DNA of 64,000 nt from Anolis sagrei. Its lineage: Eukaryota; Chordata; Lepidosauria; Squamata; Anolidae. Within the stretch, counting starts at the first letter, position 1. Each line of letters starts with the position of its first letter. A program made the translations under genes and the position numbers. The notes below the pieces were generated by a model that did not search any database, was not told the origin of the DNA, and saw nothing but the letters and a program-made list of their open reading frames with translations. This document shows positions 22,966 to 64,000 of this stretch, in pieces. The stretch spans positions 62,005,453-62,069,452 of the forward strand of contig NC_090021.1 of the NCBI RefSeq assembly GCF_037176765.1, written 5' to 3'.

Positions 22966-23744
22966 TATTATTAGTTATTTTGCATTTGCCTCCAATCTGT
23001 ACCAATATACACCATAGATTGTGCAATGACCATCAATCAAAACAGTTTGGATCACTGAAATGGATTCGCCCACTCTGTTTGAGATAGATATAAAATTCCA
23101 ACTGGATATACAATTTTGGCACTAAAACTGATTTCTCTACCTAATACTAAAAATACAGTTCTATCAATTTGCTGCTCTTTCATGTCATGAAAGATTGATC
23201 ACCTTAGGTAGCTGCTTTCTTCTGCCTAGTGGTAGGGCTGGCCATAGAGACAGTCTCTGTTGAGCAATGAAAACCTTGGGGGAGAGGTACAACTACCAAG
23301 TACCACTGAAAGGAAGACTCTCATTCCAGTCCCATTCTGATATAGCTTTGGGATTTAGGCATCTGGTAACACACTGTTCTCTTGGCTGCTTATCTATGAG
23401 AAGTTATTATTGTACATTCAGTATCAGGGACAATCTTTCTCAGCTTGTCCTAATCTAATGCTTTCCTTGATGGGCTAATGTGATAAGAAAGAATAATCTG
23501 TGGTAATGGCTTCTTGTAAATGATAGCTGATCATGCAGAAAGCTGTTAAGTCCTTTTCTGTTAACTGATTGTGCAAGTTGCTGCCTTGCTCATTGGTTTC
23601 CCAAGTGAATGTGCATCAGTGTGCCCAGCAAAGAGGCATGCCTGCTGAAACTTGAAGATTTTATCAGGCTGCAGCAATGAAGAATTTACATTCCTGGTAA
23701 GTCTTTTGAGGACAGAAATGGGGAGAAACAAAACATGGAACAAT
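22966..23744. other. Intergenic sequence, nothing recognised
   Basis: No supported gene or repeat. Confidence 0.4.
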
Positions 23745-24600
23745 TTACTTACTTAGATGATTCCTTGTAGCCCAAGGATGATGGTCCTCCAAGTGTAGTG
23801 TCTTGGTGGTGGGTCCGTAACTGGCTGTGGAGCCCTATTCTTGATCCACATGTTTTCCCTCAGTGAGGACATTGGTTTCCAGGTGGAAGGCAGTTTCGGT
23901 TAGGGTTGGCTTGGTGTGTCTTCCTCTTGGCACATTTCTCCCTTTCGCCCTCCATTCATGCCTCATTGGATTCGGCAGCACTGCTGGTCACAGCTGACCT
24001 CCAGTTAGAGTGCTCAAGAGCCAGGGTTTCTCAGTTCTGAGTGTCTATGCCACAGTTTTTAAGGTTGTCCTGTCCACCTCTTTTCCTGTCCACCAACATT
24101 ACATTTCCTGTTCTTGAGTTGGGAGTATAATAACTGCTTTGGGAGATGATAATTGGGTATTTGGACAACATGGCCAATCCAGCGGAGTTGATGGTGTAGG
24201 AGCATTGCTTCAGTGCTTCTTCCAGCATGCTGACATTTGTCCACCTGTCTTCCCAAGAGGTTTACAGGATTTTTCTGAGGCAACGCTGATGGAATTGTTC
24301 CAGGAGTTGCGTATGACATCTGTAGAAAGTTCACGTTTTGCAAGCATATAGCAGGGTTGGGAGGACAATAGCTTTATAAACAAGGACTTTGGTATCCCTA
24401 CAGATGTCCCAATCCTCAAACACACTCTGCTTCATTTGGAAAAATGCTGCACTTGCAGAGCTCAGGCAGTGTTGTATTTCAATGTCAGTGTTGACTTTTG
24501 TGGAGAGGTAGCTGCCAAGGTAGCAGAAATTGTCAACATTTTCTAATGTTACATCATTAAGCTGTATTTCTGACATTGCAGAGGGATTGGCTGGTGATTG
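23745..24600 (-). mobile_element. Non-LTR retrotransposon RT C-terminal region, second copy
   Basis: Same family as 11230-11975. Minus-strand peptides include NVDNFCYLGSYLSTKVNTDI, FEDWDICRDTKVLVYKAI, HHQLRWIGHVVQIPNYHLPK and QLLYSQLKNRKCNVGG. It is broken into several frames but retains the middle section that is deleted in the first copy. Confidence 0.75.
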
Positions 24601-25300
24601 CTGGAAACAGAGCAGAAAAGCAAGAATCAATAAGGCAAAAATAGACAAAGTATGATGAGAAAGGATAAGGACCTATAAAGAAAGGGGAGAAATGCTGGTA
24701 GAATATAAGAAAGGGTGGCAAAAAGGAAGTATAAAGGCTATAACTGATCAAGTAAGATAACTAAGTTCTTTGGTTCCATAAGTATGAATTACCTTCCTTG
24801 GTATGCATTTGATCTTTTGTTCAAATAAAGTATCACCATTTTTTATTTTCTATTTCTGTCCTTTTGCTACGGTTTCATCATTGTATGTGTGTGTATAACT
24901 GTGTAAAGGTAACTGGCTTCATCTGGTGTCACTAATGCCTCAATAGCAAAGCATTTATTGAACAAGGCAGAGTTTCAGGATCAAAGCCTAGGCTGCTAGA
25001 AGAAGGGTCTCCTGGCAAGACATCAGATCAAAGTTGCTAAAAGAGGAAAGAGGATGTGTTGGTTCTTGTAAGGGAACTCACGCATTAAGTGGAAAGCTCT
25101 CTCTCCCCATCTACAGCTCAAGTCCTAGAGTAGCATTGCATGAAGAAATGCTGCTCTAACAAAGAGACTTGTCTTTCTCCCAAGAACCACAGGTCTTCGT
25201 TTTCAATCAAATAAGGCACCCTGAAGATTAATATAATGTTATGTCATGATATTGTATGGACCATAGCCCACATCATCAGATGCAAGGAATATTATCCAGA
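24601..25300. other. Intergenic sequence
   Basis: No supported gene. The stretch near 25250-25290 (ACCATAGCCCACATCATCAG) resembles a Penelope-like terminal motif, weakly. Confidence 0.35.
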
Positions 25301-25323
25301 ATTTTTGAAGTATAATCAGTATA

Positions 25324-26668
25324 CATGACTATATCTCAGAGTGTAGCCAGTGAGAACAGTGGGAAATTAATAAAGCTTCCAGTGGGAATTCTACCATTTG
25401 TAATCCCTGTGAGGACATTAAGGCATCAAAAAAGCAGCCAGAAAGAAGAACTAAACAAGTTTCTAGACCACTTCAACAGCATCCACACAAACATCCAAAT
25501 TACCTTGGGGGGGAAATGAAGGAAAACTGACATTGCTGAATGTCCTAGTCATCCACAAACCCAATCAACAATTGGGCCACACAGTTTACAGAAAACCTAC
25601 ACACTCAGATAGATACCTACATAAACACTCCAACCATCACCCAAGTCAAAAAAGAAGCACAATTAAAGCCCTGGTAGATGGTGCACAAATAATATGTGAA
25701 CCCCACCTCCTCCAAGGTGAACTGAACCACCTGGGCTCTCCAGGCCAATGGAGACTCCACCACAGACATCAGAAGAGCTGCAAGACCAAGAACAAGCCAC
25801 GAGAATAAAAACAAAGATCCACCCAGAAGAATAGTGTTCTTGCCATACATCAAGGGAACCACTGAACACACAGGGAAGCTGATGAAGAAACACAACATAC
25901 AATCTACAGACCCACTAAGAAAATCCAATAAACGCTATCTTCAACAAAGGACAAGAGGAATCCTCTCACCTCTGCAGGAGTCTACTGTATACCATGCAGC
26001 CGTGGACAAGTCTACATAGGGACCATCAAATGCAGCATTGCCCAAATACGAATCAAGGAACATGAAAGGCACTGCAGACTAATTCAACCAGAGAAGTCAG
26101 CCATAGCAGAGCACTTGATGGACCAACCTGGGCACAGCATATTATTTGAGACCACTCTCACAACCACCATGTCAGACTATACAGAGAAGCCATTGAAATC
26201 CACAAGCATGTGGACCATTTCAACAGAAAGGAGGAAACCATTAAAATGAACAAAATCTGGCCACCAGTATTCAAAAATTATAAAATTATAACAGTAAATA
26301 AAGAGCAACACTCAAAAAGCAAGGGAATTCCAGACAAGAAGCAATCAGGGCCAGCTAACACCTCCCAACAAAAGATTCTTCCAGGCAGCAACCAGCCAGG
26401 ATTTGAAGCTGTGAGGCCATTAAATGCTAATAAAGGGGATCAATTGCAACATTCACACTTGCCTCTAGCAGAAAATAGTTCTTTCCCTCACCCTGGACAT
26501 TCCACAAATATATAAATCTCACTAGCCTAGTTTCCAACAGATCTCTCAACCTCAGAGGATGCCTGCCATAGATGTGGACAAAACGTCAGGAGACAATGCT
26601 TCAGGAAAATGGCTTTACAGCCTGGAGCAACCCAGTGATTCTGACTATGAAAGCCTTCGACAACACAG
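25324..26668 (+). mobile_element. Penelope-like element with GIY-YIG region, broken
   Basis: Peptides along the plus strand match a Penelope-like retroelement: LNVLVIHKPNQQLGHTVYRK and DRYLHKHSNHHPSQKRSTIK from the RT C-terminal part, VFLPYIKGTTEHTGKLMKKH from the linker, and VYIGTIKCSIAQIRIKEHER followed by AIAEHL, the GIY-YIG-type endonuclease region. It ends in the terminal block (GAAAGCCTTCGACAACACA) shared with the fragments at 9535, 10920, 14865, 17563 and 47177. The copy has several breaks and looks old; the 5' RT half is absent. Confidence 0.88.
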
Positions 26669-27785
26669 CAGTCAGAAATTTCGTGAAATTTAATTCAACA
26701 ATCTGTGCTCAGGGATGTGCACATTTTGCATTTGATTTCCTTCAGATGTTGCTGTCTAAACTCTTTCCCTATTCAAGATTTGTATATAGGCCTGAGCTTC
26801 TGGATAATATTCCATGCACCTGAACAAGATGTATATTATAGTAATTGGAGGACTTTCCTTGTAAGGACATCACAGTCCCTGAGGCAGAGGTGGCGTGTCT
26901 GCATATCACAGGTTAAAAACCATTTCAGGAGATCAACATGGCTACCTAATTTTTTGGACTCTATTTTGGAGGCATGGTTATGGGGGCTATCAAATTTTGC
27001 TACAGTAGTTCTTTTGAAACTAGTCTTAATTATTTGATCTTGTTCTAGGAAACCTCCTAATAAGTTTGTCTACATAAGAAGGAATAAATGAAACCTTGCC
27101 TTTGCAGTAATAGGTTACATTTGAAAATAATCAAGCTGCAAGAAATCTCTCTGTTTCAGTATTACTGTGTAAGGGTATAAAAATGTCTTCTCTGGGGATT
27201 ACAGACAGCATTTTTTAAGGCTAAAAGGCCATTTCTCCTCCTTGGGTTCATTAATTTCTCTTCTGGCCTCTGGAGCATAAAACATGACATCGGGATGGTA
27301 ATCCTTCACCTCTGGATTTCTAATGGAATTATAATTGTGCATTTGCTCTCCAAAGCAGGGGACAGTTCTTATTCTTCTGTCTGTCATGGCATTGCTATCA
27401 CCATTCCTTTTTTTCTGAGCAATTCTATAGTCCATCTGGAATTCTTTTGCAGCAGAAGCTCTTGAGAGTTCAATAAGCAAGTCAAATATTCAAGAGGATG
27501 CATCATGCAACATTGCTCCACCCTTAGCTGTCATTCTGCCAAGGCCTAAATGTAGAATGTTGACCTTTAAAATCAGCAGAAAGAGCCTTGACTGAAGAAT
27601 GCAAACATAAAAAATAGGAAAGGAATCTTGACAGCATGAGAGATTGGTTTTTTCAAATATATTCATTACTCCACAACTTCCTTTTTTAGGGTCATAAACT
27701 GTAAATGCATGCTTGGATTTGCCAAGGAGTAATATAAAGTTTTGAAATGTTCACTTTGGTAATTTGGAAGATACATTTCACCAGA
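26669..27785. other. Intergenic sequence, nothing recognised
   Basis: A 110-codon frame at 26705-27037 and a 93-codon minus frame at 27199-27480 have no motif I recognise. They could be chance frames. Confidence 0.35.
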
Positions 27786-27786
27786 A

Positions 27787-27803
27787 TATATATATATATA
27801 TTC

Positions 27804-27839
<36 letters not shown>
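27787..27839. repeat. TA then AG microsatellite
   Basis: A (TA)n run of about seven units passes into about fifteen AG units and then a T run. Confidence 0.95.
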
Positions 27840-27841
<2 letters not shown>

Positions 27842-28004
27842 TTTTTTTTGCTGCATATTATTACTTGTTAAAAAGCAAAGAGGAGGTGTGTATTCTGTAG
27901 TACCTGGTACTTTCCATACCAATGTGGTAGTGAACCTCCTTTAGATTTTACTCTGAACTTTAAAGGAGCTATCTGTGGTAGCTTCTAAAATATGTTGGGC
28001 ATCA

Positions 28005-28432
28005 GAAGTGGAGTGGGCAGATCAAAAGACAACCTGGCAAAATGACACTACCTAGAACAGGCATGGGCAAATTTTGGCCCTCCAGGTGTTTTGGACTTCA
28101 ACTCCCACAATTCCTAACAGGCTACTGGCTGTTAGGAACTGTGGGAGCTGAAGTTCAAAAGACCTAGAGGGCTGAAGATTGCCCTTGCATGACTTAGAAT
28201 AATCTTCCACCTTGTGCGACTGTGGAGCAGAACAAATAACTCTGTCTCTATATTTGCCCTCAATGCCTTGCCTCATGCACAGTGGAAGAATTGTTTAAAG
28301 CTACAGACAATGCAGTCAATGTTGCTTGTTTTTGGTCTTAAATTATTTACCTGCTTGTGTTTCCTCTATTTTATCAGTTTTATACTTGTTTGTGCAATGC
28401 TTTTGACACAAAATGAATAAATAAAGCACAGG
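28005..28432 (+). mobile_element. LINE ORF C-terminus, split by a hAT-like MITE
   Basis: Left of the MITE the translation runs GVGRSKDNLAKWH-like; right of it reads LPPCDCGAEQ. Together they match the minus-strand frame at 50529-50747 (SKDNLAKWHYLEESSTLCDY). The element ends near 28432 with a short 3' UTR (AATGAATAAATAAAGC). The CDCG.E motif is typical of the zinc-ribbon-like C-terminus in some non-LTR elements; the clade is not assigned. Confidence 0.75.
28058..28191. mobile_element. hAT-like foldback MITE
   Basis: A foldback element starting CAGGCATGGGCAAATTTTGG and ending TGCCCTTGCATG. It is flanked by near-perfect 8-bp duplications ACCTAGAA (28050-28057) and ACTTAGAA (28192-28199). Same family as 35156-35324. 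Confidence 0.85.
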
Positions 28433-29240
28433 CTAAAATTGAGGGTGCATTATCTCACTATAAGATATATAGTAGATCTATATTCACTAACAAATGACGT
28501 AATTCAAAGACAAGAAAGCTTGGTTATTGAGCCAGAACAACCCCCACAAATATTGACCTCTCCTCTCTTACAATTTCTCTGTGCCAATATTAATTAATGG
28601 GCCTCACAATTTGTCTTTGATCCTAGCCCATTCTGGCTCCACAGCTTCACAGATGGACAATTTTAGCAAGTCAAGAAGTCTTTTTCCCCCTGTCCATGGA
28701 ACTCTCTGGGACTGGAGAAAAGTAAAAGAAAAACAATTCACCCCACTTGAAGACGTATTTCATTCATTTTGTCAAAAAAGAAGGTTAATCTGGATGATTC
28801 AGTGATGCAAAACATCCTTGCAGCAGGCACATTCAACAACATGGAAGCTTGTGAGATTAGAGCTATTGCTATCAGTGTAGGGAGATGTGCAGCATAAGGG
28901 ACATGGTCCTCCAGACAATGTTGGACTGCAACTCTCCTTAATTTTTCCTCAATTGCTGTGCTGGTCAGGCTTGATGGGTCTTGCAGTCCAATAACATCTA
29001 GAGCACCAAGTCTCTCTCTTCCCACTTACACTTTTGTTCAAATTAGGTAAGAAAATTATCAAGGAAGATTCACAGTAGCACTTGAAAGCTAATAACTATG
29101 AAATATAAAACAACTTTTAAAGTAGGACATATCCTGAAGACCATTTGAGAATTATACAAGAAAAAGGTATCTGGCAAAGTAACTCCGAAACCACAGTACT
29201 CATTATCTGTGCCCTGTTACCCTCACAGGCCTGTTTAATG
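28433..29240. other. Intergenic sequence, nothing recognised
   Basis: A 95-codon minus frame at 28738-29025 has no recognised motif. Confidence 0.35.
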
Positions 29241-29303
29241 AGGACGCAGAGCCTTCTCCGTGGTTGCCCAAGGGCTGTGGAATTTTCTTCACTGAAAGCC
29301 TAG

Positions 29304-29338
<35 letters not shown>

Positions 29339-29340
29339 GG
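29241..29340 (+). mobile_element. L2-type LINE scrap and CT microsatellite
   Basis: About 60 bases (ACGCAGAGCCTTCTCCGTGG) match the RAFSVVAP coding segment of L2-type RTs, followed by a (CT)n run at about 29308-29335. Confidence 0.6.
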
Positions 29341-29682
29341 CCATAGCCAGAAAGCTTCCAGGATCCAAATGGTGGTAGCACAAAGCTCTCATAATGGGAT
29401 ATGCTATATTTTTAGCTTTCCTAAAATAATGGGATGTGTTGTATTTTTAGCTTTGGATGTGCTTCAACATTTTTAAATGTATTAATTGAATTGTCCATTA
29501 CTGTTGATTAAAAATACTTTACATTTTTAGTTCTATTGTACTAACACATATGGTAAGCTATAGCCTTATTAAGAGAAAGGTGTCATAGGAATCAAGAGAG
29601 GATATTTTGGGTGTATGCAGCCATTGTTAGAAAATACCCCATTCATGAAATAGATATTTTCTCTAGTCTATATAGCAGGCAT

Positions 29683-29775
29683 GGGCAATCTTGGGCCCTC
29701 CAGGTATTTTGGACTGCAACTCCCACAATTCCCAACAGCCTCAGGCCCCTTCCTTTTCCCCTTCAGCCACTTAAG
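29683..29775. mobile_element. hAT-like foldback MITE, half copy
   Basis: GGCATGGGCAATCTTGGGCC through CTCAGGCCCCTTCC is the left arm of the family at 35156-35324. The right arm is missing. Confidence 0.75.
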
Positions 29776-29863
29776 TACACTGTGTTTGCAGGAACTCCAT
29801 TTTAGTTTTATGCTACTTGTTTGCAATTCAGCCATCAATTACCTTTGTTCCCCTTGGTTTTAA

Positions 29864-30130
29864 GGATTTATTTATTTATTTACGACATTTCTATCCCACC
29901 TTTCTCAGCCTCAGAGGACACTCAAGGCGGCTTTACATATAGGCAACTATTCGAAGCCTTAACACAATGGACAGTTAAAATGAGCATTCAAAATAAAATA
30001 ATAAAATACATTAAAACAATTAAAACATTTAAAACAATAAATTCACAATAACATAATCCACAAGCATAATCTAGGCAATTCCTATTCAAAAAACATACTT
30101 AACCCAGCACTAAAATAATCAGGCCAATGA
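29864..30130 (-). mobile_element. L2-type LINE 3' tail
   Basis: The plus strand reads ATTTATTTATTTACGACATT and then CCCACCTTTCTCAGCCTC, the reverse complement of an L2-type 3' end. It continues into an A-rich LINE UTR. Confidence 0.65.
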
Positions 30131-30446
30131 AAAGATTTTTGAGCTTATTCCAGCTTATTATCTATGCCACTAAATGCTTTGGTTACCTATACCTATAATT
30201 TATCCAAAGTCCCAGAAGAATTGCTGTGGTTTCTTTCCATCCCATTTCCTCTCCCTCCACATATGTGTATGGACAGGGAGTGGGGGGGTCAGATGAGAAT
30301 TTCCAATGGCAACTGCTTCCTTGGAATGGCAATTATTTCCAACTCACAAAACATTCAGCTGTCAACTCTGATTTATTTCCAAAGCAAATCTGGATTGAGT
30401 TGCCTGTGATGTGGCAGTGCATTTCTTGTTCCACTTCCAATGATGT

Positions 30447-30472
30447 GTGTGTGTGTGTGTGTGTGTGTGTGG
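30447..30472. repeat. GT microsatellite
   Basis: About thirteen GT units. Confidence 0.95.
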
Positions 30473-31219
30473 ATGTACATGTGAGAAAGGCCGCCATCCA
30501 ATCATGAGCCAGCTATTATAAAAATAAAATATCTTCTCTCTCATTCTTTTGGCTGTCAGTGCCTGGGATTTTATGGTTTGGAAATATGTGCACCAGCACG
30601 ATAAGGGCTGTGGAAAGGAAAATATATTTAGGGCTTGCCCTCTTTAATTCGCCCCCCCCCCTCCCCGTCCACAAAGCTTTTGAAGATTCCCCCTTTTCTG
30701 TCTGGGGGAGAAAAACGAAGCTATTAGAGATAAAGAAGCCCCCCGCTATGTTCAATCCTCTCTCCAAATAAAGGATTTCCCCCCCAAAAAACGTGCAAAG
30801 GCAAGGCAACCTAGAAAGAGATACATCTCCCTTTAAATGAAACGGACTCCTTGCTCTCAGTCACAGAGAGAGCGATCACCCATTTGCTGGGGGAAATGCT
30901 ATTCCCGCCTCTCTGGCGGTTCCTCCCCACCCCACACTCCCTCCCTCCCTCCCCCTCCCTCCCCCCTTTTCACTCTATGCAACGGAAATGCACGCAAAGG
31001 GGAGCACTCTGCCCGCGGCACCCACCAAGGGCAAGGAAATGCCTTGGCAATAAACAATAGCCGCCTTCCATCGCGTTGGCTGCCACTGGGCAAGGTCAGT
31101 CCCGCTGCGGCAGCGCCTGCGGATACGGGGGGAGGGAGGGAGGGAGGCAGGGAGGGAGAGGAGACCCTCTCCTCTTCCCCTCCCTCTTGGCTTCCCTCGG
31201 CATCTTCTCCCGCCCCGCC

Positions 31220-31312
31220 ATGAGCCCAGGGCTCCTCCGCAGCTGCACTGCATCAGGGAGAGCCGGCTTCCCGAAGACCATGGGGAGCTGTCCAAGACCA
31301 CGGTGGTGCTGA
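31220..31312 (+). other. Upstream ORF 1 in TRIM67 leader
   Basis: A 30-codon frame opens at ATG 31220. It contains a second in-frame ATG at 31280 with a strong start context (A at -3, G at +4), leaving a 10-codon minimal uORF. It ends at TGA 31310-31312, well before the main start. Relevant only if the transcript begins upstream of it. Confidence 0.45.
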
Positions 31313-31412
31313 AATCCCAGCCGCATCCGCGCTGCCACTCGCCGTCCATCTCTTTGGTGCTGAGATCCAGGCCGCGCTTCCCAGCCGCTGTCCGCTGCCT
31401 CCGTGGTGCTGA

Positions 31413-64000
<32,588 letters not shown>

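Noticed and set aside
1-30800. Search for the neighbour gene FAM89A, expected near TRIM67 in other vertebrates
   Set aside because: I saw no peptide matching it. It may lie farther left; the window gives no evidence either way.

Overview
This is vertebrate nuclear DNA, almost certainly from a squamate reptile and most like an iguanian lizard such as Anolis. The evidence is the repeat set: CR1 LINEs ending in repeated ATTCTATG units, L2-type LINEs ending in short A/T-rich microsatellites, Penelope-like elements, several tRNA-derived squamate SINEs, and many short hAT-like and Tigger-like inverted-repeat elements. The species call comes from memory of these families, not from a search.

The only host gene I can support is TRIM67, on the plus strand and running off the right edge. 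A GC- and CpG-rich block at about 30.8-32.6 kb holds the presumptive promoter, the 5' leader and a large first coding exon. Seven further exons follow at 48979-49074, 50007-50129, 51146-51256, 52330-52489, 56375-56520, 58246-58384 and 63880-64000 (cut by the window). All seven introns are GT-AG and the phases agree (0,0,0,0,1,0,1). The joined reading frame is open for about 627 codons: split RING, B-box1, B-box2, coiled coil, COS region, FN3 and the start of the PRY/SPRY domain.

Positions 1-30.8 kb look intergenic. They hold LINE, SINE, Penelope-like and MITE copies set in AT-rich single-copy sequence, with no host exon that I recognise. Intron 1 (16.4 kb) has the same make-up, including a dense group of 149-bp inverted-repeat elements at 36.9-38.4 kb and a MITE holding about 400 bp of GGAA-type repeat. 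Intron 7 contains a hAT-like element grown to 2.3 kb by several insertions.

I found no undescribed multi-gene system. The items most worth a second look are insertion histories that can be read directly because target-site duplications survive, perfect or near-perfect hairpins, an apparent SINE/LINE tail match, and upstream ORFs plus a three-copy repeat in the TRIM67 leader. Most other long open frames are shadows of exon 1, microsatellites or transposon remnants.
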